DNA from: Hyphomicrobium sp.
GTDB lineage: Bacteria; Pseudomonadota; Alphaproteobacteria; Rhizobiales; Hyphomicrobiaceae
Assembly (NCBI GenBank): GCA_030148725.1
Contig: JASBSU010000045.1
Coordinates: forward strand, 46,875-110,874
Length of the DNA stretch: 64,000 nucleotides
Reading direction: 5' to 3'
Shown here: piece after piece, positions 18,577 through 25,579 of the stretch
Position numbering within the stretch: the first letter of the stretch is position 1
Layout: the number at the start of each line of letters is the position of its first letter
Notes under the pieces: model-generated
Told to the model about the DNA's origin: nothing
What the model saw: only the letters and a program-made list of their open reading frames with translations
Databases searched by the model: none
Translations under genes and position numbers: made by a program

Positions 18577-18592
18577 TTAAGAACCTATTAAC
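18577..18592 (+). promoter_or_regulatory. CtrA-type box 2 (TTAA-N7-TTAAC)
   Basis: TTAA-GAACCTA-TTAAC is a second exact match, only 14 bases before the GTG start. So close to the start codon it may repress rather than activate, or indicate that translation starts further downstream. Confidence 0.6.
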
Positions 18593-18606
18593 ACTGGGGT
18601 GCGGAA

Positions 18607-20028
18607 GTGCTGTTCAGAGTTGCCGACAAGACCGTTAGCCCAGCCTCGGTCGCAGTTGAAAGCCCGAAAGAGCCGGAGTTCCTAAAAACTCGGCTGGACG
18701 ACTACCATGTCCGCCGCAAGGTCCAGCTTTGGCAGGGGCGCCATCCGCTCCAGGGGCGCTCACCGCGCTCCGGCGATATCAAAGTCCGCAGCAACGACTA
18801 TCTCTGCCTCGCAGGGCATCCGCACATCATCGAGAGCGAGATCGCGGCCCTTCGCGCTGGCGGCCATGGCGATTCCGTGTCGCGCGTTTGGGTTCACCAC
18901 GAGCGCGACGTGATCCGCGACTTCGAGCAGCGCGTCGCGACGTTGATGCACGCCGAGGACGCCGTGATCTGCTCGTCCGGCTACACGGCCAACGTCGGCC
19001 TCATCCAGTCGTTCGCGTCGCGTGGCTCGGTCGTCTACCTCGACATGAAGGCCCACATCTCTCTTCATGAGGGCGTCGTCAGCGCTGGCGCCAAGCCCGT
19101 TCTCTTTCGTCACAACGACGCTCAGTCGCTCGACCGCGCGCTGTCGCAGGGTGGGCCAGGACTTGTCTGTGTCGACGCGCTGTACTCGACCGATGGCAAT
19201 ATCGCCCCGCTCGCCGAACTGCTGGACGTCTGCGAGCGCCACGGCGCCGCCCTCGTCGTCGACGAGACGCATTCCTTCGGCACGCAAGGCCCTGACGGCG
19301 CGGGTCTCGTCGTAGCGATGGGCCTCGCCCACCGCGTACATTTCCGCACCGTCGGCCTCTCCAAGGCCGTCGCGAGCCGCGGCGGCATCGTCGTGTCCTC
19401 GCGCCGCAACATCGAACACTTCCGCTACGAGTCGCTGCCGGCAATCTTCTCCACGGCCGTTATGCAGCACGAGGTGGCGGGTTTCAGCGCCGTCCTCGAC
19501 GTGTTCCACAGCGAGCCCTGGCGGCGCGATCGCCTGCACGCCAATCATGCCTACCTCAAGCAGGGTCTGGACGCGCTCGGCTACAACGTCTCCGCTTCGA
19601 AGGCTCAGATCATTGCTCTGGAGCCGGGCGACATCCGCCAGACAACAGCCCTGCGAGACGCGCTTGAGAAGCGTGGCGTGTTCGGCGCCATCTTTTTCCC
19701 GCCCGCAACACCGGAAAAGCGTTGTCTCATCCGCTTCACTGTGAACTGCGGACTGACGCGGCAAGACCTCGATCGCATCATCGAAGTCTGTGCAGACATC
19801 CGTGAAGAAGTGGGCATGGCCGAATGGCGCTCGACGAAGCGCAAATCTACAGGTGGGACAAAGAGCGAGACGGCACACGGCGAAACCCGCAAGGGTTCAA
19901 GCCGCAGCCACATCCTCGGCGACTGGATGAACCGCCGGCAGCTCGATCGTAAAGGTCGTTCCGACGTTGACGGCAGACTGGCACGAGATGCGTCCACCGG
20001 CGCTTTCAACAATCATCCGGCAGAATGA
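18607..20028 (+). CDS. lqsA: CqsA/LqsA-type alpha-hydroxyketone autoinducer synthase
   Basis: PLP-dependent acyl-CoA:amino-acid C-acyltransferase of the alpha-oxoamine synthase family, predicted to make an alpha-(amino)hydroxyketone signal in the cytosol. Over residues 55-402 it matches Vibrio CqsA as I recall it: VRSNDYLCLAGHP, CSSGYTANVGLIQ, KAHISLHEG, VVDETHSFGTQGPDGAGL, VHFRTVGLSKAVASRGG (PLP lysine K253), PAIFSTAV, GVFGAIFFPPAT, and IIEVCADI. These favour CqsA/LqsA over ALAS, KBL, BioF or SPT. Start is GTG at 18607; no in-frame ATG occurs before residue 114. The homologous part ends near residue 405, leaving about 65 extra residues that read antisense into the convergent kinase gene for 132 bases. 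Two CtrA-type boxes precede it. Confidence 0.85.
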   Translation: MLFRVADKTVSPASVAVESPKEPEFLKTRLDDYHVRRKVQLWQGRHPLQGRSPRSGDIKVRSNDYLCLAGHPHIIESEIAALRAGGHGDSVSRVWVHHERDVIRDFEQRVATLMHAEDAVICSSGYTANVGLIQSFASRGSVVYLDMKAHISLHEGVVSAGAKPVLFRHNDAQSLDRALSQGGPGLVCVDALYSTDGNIAPLAELLDVCERHGAALVVDETHSFGTQGPDGAGLVVAMGLAHRVHFRTVGLSKAVASRGGIVVSSRRNIEHFRYESLPAIFSTAVMQHEVAGFSAVLDVFHSEPWRRDRLHANHAYLKQGLDALGYNVSASKAQIIALEPGDIRQTTALRDALEKRGVFGAIFFPPATPEKRCLIRFTVNCGLTRQDLDRIIEVCADIREEVGMAEWRSTKRKSTGGTKSETAHGETRKGSSRSHILGDWMNRRQLDRKGRSDVDGRLARDASTGAFNNHPAE

Positions 20029-21234
20029 CAACCCGAGCCCCGTCCCGACGCCCGGCCGTTGCGCCGATACGAACGGGATGAACAGGTAGCTCAGAAGCTC
20101 CGGCGGAATACCCTCGCCCGTATCGGACACGATGACTTTGTTGGTGTCGGCGCCGCGGCGCAGCGTGATCGTGAATGCATGGTCGCTGCCGCCTCGTGCC
20201 TCGATTGCCCGCAGCCCATTCTTCATCAGGTTGAACAGGACATGCACCATGAGCAGGTCCGAGCCCCGGAAGCTGAAATCCTCGCTCGCGTCGACGTGCA
20301 GCAGTTCGGACTGTTTGGGCTTGAAGCTGTAACGCTCGATGGCCTGCGAGATGATCGCGCTCATACTGTGCAGCTCGGCCGCCGCCGATCCGCGATGATG
20401 CTGTGCGACGTTCGACAGCAGCAGATCGATTACCGAGTTCGCCGAATTGATGTGCTGGCGCACTCTTCGATGCGAGGCAGCGAGCTTGTCGCGCGCCGGA
20501 GAAGCCGGAAGCCGAGCAATGAGACGCTCGCATCCATCCGCCTCGAACCGGATTCCCGTCAGCGGCGTCCGGCACTCGTGGGCGACCTGACTGGCAAGCG
20601 ACGCCGCCGCTTTCATCTTCTCGCGCGCTATGAGGTTGTCGCTGTAGGCAAGTCCGAACACCGCGGTCAGCGCGAACAAGACTACAGGTAGCGTCATCCA
20701 ATACCCGGCAGGGATCGGCTCGCCCCCGGAAAAAATCAGATACGCGGCAATGGCGGCCAGCGAGCCCACCACAAGAACGACGATGGCGTTCGCGAGATCG
20801 TAGAGCAGCACCACGTACACGAATGCCGCCAGCGCGGACATCTGCCAGACCGGGTTGCTGTGGTTGAACAGCAGCATCAGCGTGAAGAAGAACGGCAGAC
20901 TATAGAGGTACGTGAAATAGCTGAGCGGCACGCCAAACCGCTGCCAGCTCTTCGGCCACCAGGGTGACACCGCCAGTGCCAGACACAGCGCCGTCCCAAT
21001 ACCGCGCAGCAGCACGCTCTCGTAAGGCTGCGGCATCAGGTACGCCCAAGTGAAGTAGAACAGCGGGAATCCGAACACGCCGATGATCGCCGCGGCCCTG
21101 AGCTTGCGCTGCGCGTGAGCGTGATACTCGATATACCGACGAGCCAGATCGCTGCCGAGACGCGACAAGGCGAGCGGGCGTGATCGCGTCACGCGAAAAG
21201 GATTTAGTAAATGTCTTTCCGAGAATTGCAGCAT
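19897..21234 (-). CDS. lqsS: CqsS/LqsS-type six-TM autoinducer sensor histidine kinase
   Basis: A 445-residue inner-membrane kinase. Residues 45-200 hold about six hydrophobic segments whose sequence closely follows the Vibrio CqsS sensor domain as I recall it: FGFPLFYFTWAYLMPQPYE, PKSWQRF, YSLPFFFTLMLLFNHS, VWQMSALAAFVY. The kinase core has the H-box ASQVAHECRTPLTG (His219), N-box LFNLMKNGLRAIEA, G1 DTGEGIP and G2 GTGLGLSFC. Unlike Vibrio CqsS it has no receiver domain, so it needs a separate response regulator, probably the divergent gene at 21334. Its 3' end overlaps the convergent synthase gene by 132 bases. Confidence 0.87.
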   Translation of the reverse strand: MLQFSERHLLNPFRVTRSRPLALSRLGSDLARRYIEYHAHAQRKLRAAAIIGVFGFPLFYFTWAYLMPQPYESVLLRGIGTALCLALAVSPWWPKSWQRFGVPLSYFTYLYSLPFFFTLMLLFNHSNPVWQMSALAAFVYVVLLYDLANAIVVLVVGSLAAIAAYLIFSGGEPIPAGYWMTLPVVLFALTAVFGLAYSDNLIAREKMKAAASLASQVAHECRTPLTGIRFEADGCERLIARLPASPARDKLAASHRRVRQHINSANSVIDLLLSNVAQHHRGSAAAELHSMSAIISQAIERYSFKPKQSELLHVDASEDFSFRGSDLLMVHVLFNLMKNGLRAIEARGGSDHAFTITLRRGADTNKVIVSDTGEGIPPELLSYLFIPFVSAQRPGVGTGLGLSFCRMIVESAGGRISCQSAVNVGTTFTIELPAVHPVAEDVAAA

Positions 21235-21333
21235 TTAAACTTTTAGCCATTGGCGTACCGGATACGATACGAAAACGTAGTACAAAACACCCTTACGGAA
21301 AGTGCATCTCCAGTTAGGGCGTAGCGCGTACCC

Positions 21334-22308
21334 ATGACGCCGTTCTTCCATCCGACCTCAATTCTCGTACTGGACGACGATCCGCTTTTTCTTGAAAGCC
21401 TCGACTTCCAATTCAGCGAAGAGGTCCCGTGCCAGACCTTCACGCGCCCCGACGCCGCGCTCGAGCATCTTCGCGCCCAATCGGTGCAGCACCCGAATTT
21501 TGCGCGCTACTTCCGCGATATCTCCGACTCGGAACCCGACTCAGAGTTGCGCTTCGGAGATCTGCTCCTCCGCCTGCAGCTTTCTGAGCTACGCACGATC
21601 GTCGATGACGCCGCCCGTGAGCAGCGCGTTTCCGTCGCCGTCGTCGACTACGACATGCCGAAGATGACCGGCGTCGAGTTCGCACGCGCGATCCGAGACC
21701 TGCCGGTTAAGATCATCCTTCTGACCGGTAAAGCCGGGCTCGAGACGGCCATCGGCGCATTCAATGAGGGCGTCATAGATTGCTTCCTTCAGAAGCAGGA
21801 TTCGAGCGTAACGTATGCCCTGCGTCGCGAAATAAAGCGCCTGCAGGAGGAATACTTCGAAGAGGTATCGCGGCCGATCAAGAGTGCGTTGTCGCTGCGG
21901 CAGCCATCGTTCTTCGAGGATCCGACTTTCCTCGAATTGTTTCGCGAAGTCGCGGAGAAGAACGGCATCGTCGAGCACTATATCTGCGCTTCTCCGCCAG
22001 GCGTGATGATGCGCGACATCGACGGCAACGAATCCTTCCTCTTCATCTCCGATTCCGCCATCGTGGACAGCCAGTGCGACGCCGCCGAGTCCAATGGCGC
22101 GCCGAACGATATGGTCCAGCTGCTACGTGCGCGAAAGGCGCACGCGTGGTTTCCGACCAAAACCGGCCTTTATCATCCCGACTACCGCACGAACTGGACC
22201 AAGTTCATCTGGCCGGCCCAGCAGATGCCTGGCTCCAGCCGATGGAGCTACAGTTTCATTCGCCGTGAGACTCGCCCGAGTGAACCGCTTCAGAGCCAGA
22301 GCGCCTAA
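21334..22308 (+). CDS. lqsR: LqsR-like response regulator with an uncharacterised output domain
   Basis: A 324-residue regulator. The receiver domain (residues 8-165) has the acidic pair D14-D15-D16, phospho-acceptor D105 in VAVVDYDMPKMTG, T131 in ILLTGKAG and K154 in FLQKQ. Between the acidic pair and the acceptor is an insertion of roughly 45 residues (about 45-95). The C-terminal part (190-310) contains FLELFREVAEKNGIVEHYI, GVMMRDIDGNESFLFISD and a Trp-rich end (NWTKFIWPAQQMP, SSRWSYSF); it is not a recognisable DNA-binding, GGDEF or HD-GYP domain. Divergent from the kinase across 99 bases. A 12-base palindrome CTTAGCGCTAAG follows the stop at 22314-22325. Confidence 0.75.
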   Translation: MTPFFHPTSILVLDDDPLFLESLDFQFSEEVPCQTFTRPDAALEHLRAQSVQHPNFARYFRDISDSEPDSELRFGDLLLRLQLSELRTIVDDAAREQRVSVAVVDYDMPKMTGVEFARAIRDLPVKIILLTGKAGLETAIGAFNEGVIDCFLQKQDSSVTYALRREIKRLQEEYFEEVSRPIKSALSLRQPSFFEDPTFLELFREVAEKNGIVEHYICASPPGVMMRDIDGNESFLFISDSAIVDSQCDAAESNGAPNDMVQLLRARKAHAWFPTKTGLYHPDYRTNWTKFIWPAQQMPGSSRWSYSFIRRETRPSEPLQSQSA

Positions 22309-22482
22309 GCGCACTTAGCGCTAAGATGAGTAAAAGCGACCGAAGCGCTTGGGGGCTTGCAGCAATGCGCGCGGGCGGCCTCAAGCGAACGCTGTTAAAG
22401 ACTTTCTCTACGACGACGCACGAGATTAGCAATGTAGAGACGTTCCATCCTTTAGAGTTCAGAGGTTGGGCGACTCCAGGGA

Positions 22483-24384
22483 ATGCCGCACGTGAGCCAA
22501 AGGGTGCTCAGGATTGCCCAGAGCAAAGGGCAGAAGAATAGATTGCGCGACGACAGCGTTTCCGCTGCGAGCGATGAGACGGCACGCCTGCAACCTACGC
22601 TTGAGCAGCAGCTGGGTATTCTGACCCGGCAGAACCAGAAACTCGAACAGCTGAATGCCTGCTTCGAGGCCGCCTTGGAACATATGGGTCGCGGGCTATC
22701 GATGTTCGATGCCGATCAGCGCCTCGTCATGTGCAACAAGGCATACGTCGACATCTACGTGCTGCCCGCGTCTCTCGCACGCCCGGGCACGCCGCTGATC
22801 GATATCATGCGCTACCACACGCTGCGTCTCTCCGGCGAGGAGATCTCGAAGGACATTGCGACCGAGTGGGTGCGCGATCATCTCTCGCGGCTTCAGCAGG
22901 CGGGTCATCGAGAGGAAGTACAGTGCTTTCCCGACGGCCGCGTCATCCGCGTGACCTATGAGCCTCTCGCCGACGGCGGCTGGGTCGACATCCAGGAAGA
23001 CATCACCGCGCAACGCCGGTCCGATGAAAAGATCGAATGGCTGGCGCATCACGACACGCTGACGGAGATTTCCAATCGCTTCCATTTCCGCAAGCGGCTG
23101 GAACATCAGTTCGAGACTTACGATCCGCGCCAAGGCTTCGCCTTGTTGTGGCTCGACCTCGACCGCTTCAAGGAGATCAACGATCGCCTCGGTCACATCG
23201 TGGGTGATGGCCTTTTGAAAAGCGTCGCGGCGCGACTGCGCGGCAGTATGCGGGCCGGCGACGTGGTCGGCCGTCTCGGCGGCGATGAGTTCGCGATCCT
23301 TCAGGTCGGCGTCGACCGCGACGACCTTGCTGACAACCTCGCCCGGCGCATCCTGCAGACCATCCGTCGCCCGCACGAAGTGCACGGCCATCGCCTGCAC
23401 ATCGACGCAAGCATCGGCATCGCACTGGCGCCGCAGCACGGTCAGGACCCCGAGCAGCTGTTTGCTTGCGCCGATATGGCGCTCTACCAGGCAAAGTCCC
23501 AGGGCCGCGGCATACACACGATTTACGCCCCCGGCGCCGTCTCGGAAGCTGCGACGCCAAACCCGCTGCGTGCCGAACTGCTGGAAGCGCTCGACCGCGA
23601 CGAGCTGGTGCTCCACTACCAGCCGATCGTCGACCTGAAGGAAGGCCGTGTCTCGAGTTTCGAAGCGCTGATGCGCTGGAAGCACCCGAGCCGCGGCATG
23701 ATCCCTCCCTCCGAGTTCATTCCCATTGCCGAAGAGACACGGCTGATCGTGCGTATGGGTACCTGGGCGCTGCGTCAGGCGTGCATCGACGCAAACGACT
23801 GGCCCGACGATACCAAAGTCGCCGTGAACCTTTCGGCCATACAGCTCGAATCCGGCGACATCTACGAAATCGTCACCGAGGTTCTCGCTGAAACCGGCTT
23901 GCCTGCGGAGCGCCTGCAGCTTGAGATCACCGAGACTGTTCTCATGCGCGACCATGCGCGCACCCAGGAAGTGCTACGCAAGCTGGATGAACTCGGCGTG
24001 CTTATCTCGCTCGATGATTTCGGGACGTGCTTTGCGTCACTGAACTATCTGCGTAGTTTCCCGTTCAAGAAACTCAAGATCGACCGCAGCTTCGTCCGCG
24101 ACATCCCCGAGCAGCACGACTGCGTCGCCATCGTAAAATCGGTGGCCGATCTTGCGCGCGAGCTGAACATGCGCTCGGTAGCCGAAGGCGTCGAAACCGC
24201 GGCCAGTCTGGCCGCCGTGCGCGCGGCAGGCTACAGCGAAGCCCAGGGCTTTTACTTCAGCCCGCCGGTACGGGCCAGCGGCATCAAGCGAGCCATCAAA
24301 CAGTGCGCACTGCGAATGGCTGCGCTCGATACGACGGTCGCAGGAAGCAAGGCCACCGCCACCCGCGACATCCAAAGCAAATAG
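22483..24384 (+). CDS. PAS-GGDEF-EAL cyclic-di-GMP signalling protein
   Basis: A 633-residue soluble protein: coiled-coil start (residues 35-60), PAS domain (60-178), GGDEF diguanylate cyclase (185-350) and EAL phosphodiesterase (365-615). The active-site motif GGDEF (266-270) is intact, and RAGD at 257-260, five residues upstream, is an intact RxxD inhibitory site. The EAL motif is FEALMRW (393-399), with NLSAIQ, ITETVLM, DDFGTCFASLNYL and SVAEGVET present, so both activities may exist. No transmembrane segment is seen. It lies 174 bases after the LqsR-like gene on the same strand, so the AHK signal and c-di-GMP may be linked. Confidence 0.93.
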   Translation: MPHVSQRVLRIAQSKGQKNRLRDDSVSAASDETARLQPTLEQQLGILTRQNQKLEQLNACFEAALEHMGRGLSMFDADQRLVMCNKAYVDIYVLPASLARPGTPLIDIMRYHTLRLSGEEISKDIATEWVRDHLSRLQQAGHREEVQCFPDGRVIRVTYEPLADGGWVDIQEDITAQRRSDEKIEWLAHHDTLTEISNRFHFRKRLEHQFETYDPRQGFALLWLDLDRFKEINDRLGHIVGDGLLKSVAARLRGSMRAGDVVGRLGGDEFAILQVGVDRDDLADNLARRILQTIRRPHEVHGHRLHIDASIGIALAPQHGQDPEQLFACADMALYQAKSQGRGIHTIYAPGAVSEAATPNPLRAELLEALDRDELVLHYQPIVDLKEGRVSSFEALMRWKHPSRGMIPPSEFIPIAEETRLIVRMGTWALRQACIDANDWPDDTKVAVNLSAIQLESGDIYEIVTEVLAETGLPAERLQLEITETVLMRDHARTQEVLRKLDELGVLISLDDFGTCFASLNYLRSFPFKKLKIDRSFVRDIPEQHDCVAIVKSVADLARELNMRSVAEGVETAASLAAVRAAGYSEAQGFYFSPPVRASGIKRAIKQCALRMAALDTTVAGSKATATRDIQSK

Positions 24385-24393
24385 CTGCCAGGC

Positions 24394-25362
24394 CTACGCG
24401 TCGACGGCGACTCGGCTCTTCTTCTCGTCGGGTGCGCCGAAATGCTCGAAGTATCGCGGATCGATCTTCTCGACCGGCAGAATGATGAGCACGTCCGTGG
24501 TGCCGAACTGCCGATCGATAACCGCGCCCTCGCCGACGTACGCGCCGAGGCGCAGATAGCCCTTGATGAGTGGGGGCAGGGCCTTCAAAGCCGCCTTCGC
24601 GTCGATTTTCTCGCGCGGCAGCCGATCCATGTTGACGTAGAGCGTCTCGTGCGCGCGGCACCGCCATTCTTCCGGAGCAAGCGCATTATGGTGCAGGAAG
24701 CTCAGCGCCATTGCGTGCTGGTCCGGATCCGTTCCGGGCAGGCTGGCGCAGCCGACCATCACGTCGACCTTGTGCTCGCGGACGTATGTCCACAGGCCGT
24801 GCCACAGCAGCTCCACGGTCCGCTTGTTGCGGTAGGGCTCGAGCACGCATGAACGACCCAGTTCCATGAAATGGTGATGCGGCTTGGACCTGATGAGTGG
24901 TGCGATGTCGTACTCGCTCTGCGTATAGAACCCGAGCGTGCGCTCGGCGATCTCCTGCCGCAGGACACGATAGGTTCCGACGACCTTTTGCTGGCGCACG
25001 CCGCTCCAGGTTTCGTTTACGCCATCCGCGGCCTCGTCCACGACGAGCAGGTGATCGCACACCGAGTCGTAAGGATCCTCGTCTCTGCGGCGCAGTTCCG
25101 CGCGCAGGGACGGGATCGCCGACATCTCCTCGTAGAACACCTTGTAACGCAACCGCTGGGCGAGCTTGATGTCGCGCCACCGGCGCGTCAGCCGCACTTC
25201 GAGGTTGCCGATTTTGCCGTAGACCTTGTCGGGTCTACGAAGGGGGAAGCCCGCACCACCGGCTTCGTTCAAGGCTCGCAAAGCCAGGAGGCCGCCCGGA
25301 ACGGCGTGCCACTTGGGGCTGCGTGCCAGTCGGCTGGCCATCCGCCGCGCCGTTTGCTTCAT
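24394..25362 (-). CDS. olsB: OlsB-type L-ornithine N-alpha-acyltransferase
   Basis: A 322-residue GNAT-like acyltransferase of the PF13444 type, expected to transfer a 3-hydroxyacyl group from ACP to ornithine, the first step of the phosphorus-free membrane lipid ornithine lipid. Visible motifs are LAQRLRYKVFYEEM, DHLLVVDE, VVGTYRVLRQ, FMELGRSCVLEPYR and LPPLIKGYLRLGAYV, all usual for OlsB. The start at 25362 has a GGGGAGAG ribosome site; the ten in-frame codons upstream are ignored. olsA is not in this window. It ends 10 bases from the convergent GGDEF-EAL gene. Confidence 0.82.
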   Translation of the reverse strand: MKQTARRMASRLARSPKWHAVPGGLLALRALNEAGGAGFPLRRPDKVYGKIGNLEVRLTRRWRDIKLAQRLRYKVFYEEMSAIPSLRAELRRRDEDPYDSVCDHLLVVDEAADGVNETWSGVRQQKVVGTYRVLRQEIAERTLGFYTQSEYDIAPLIRSKPHHHFMELGRSCVLEPYRNKRTVELLWHGLWTYVREHKVDVMVGCASLPGTDPDQHAMALSFLHHNALAPEEWRCRAHETLYVNMDRLPREKIDAKAALKALPPLIKGYLRLGAYVGEGAVIDRQFGTTDVLIILPVEKIDPRYFEHFGAPDEKKSRVAVDA

Positions 25363-25579
25363 GCTCGGTCTCTCCCCTGCCAGTGCCCGCAATCATACGG
25401 CTCCCTAAGCCGGGCTTGAAGCGGCTAGCGCACCTTGGTCGAGGCGCACTGCTGGCGTTTCCCCCATCTGCCGCGCGGGATAACACGCTTCCATGACAGA
25501 CTTTTTACCCGCTGCCCATAGGCCCGGGCATGCTTTCGCGCAGCTTGTTCACGAAATTGCGTGCGACCTGTGGCGCCGC

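Larger units (their letters stand above)
18278..18606 (+). promoter_or_regulatory. AT-rich 329-base control region upstream of the autoinducer synthase
   Basis: A gene-free stretch visibly richer in A+T than its surroundings. It contains two full CtrA-type boxes (18434-18449 and 18577-18592) and three further TTAA tetramers near 18513, 18556 and 18573. No small gene was recognised in it. No clear sigma-70 -35/-10 pair could be assigned by eye. Confidence 0.6.

Noticed and set aside
18607..20028. Annotation as 5-aminolevulinate synthase, serine palmitoyltransferase or 8-amino-7-oxononanoate synthase
   Set aside because: The fold is shared, but the GVFGxxFxxPAT, VHFxTxxLxK and AHxSLxEG signatures and the neighbouring CqsS-like kinase favour the CqsA/LqsA group.
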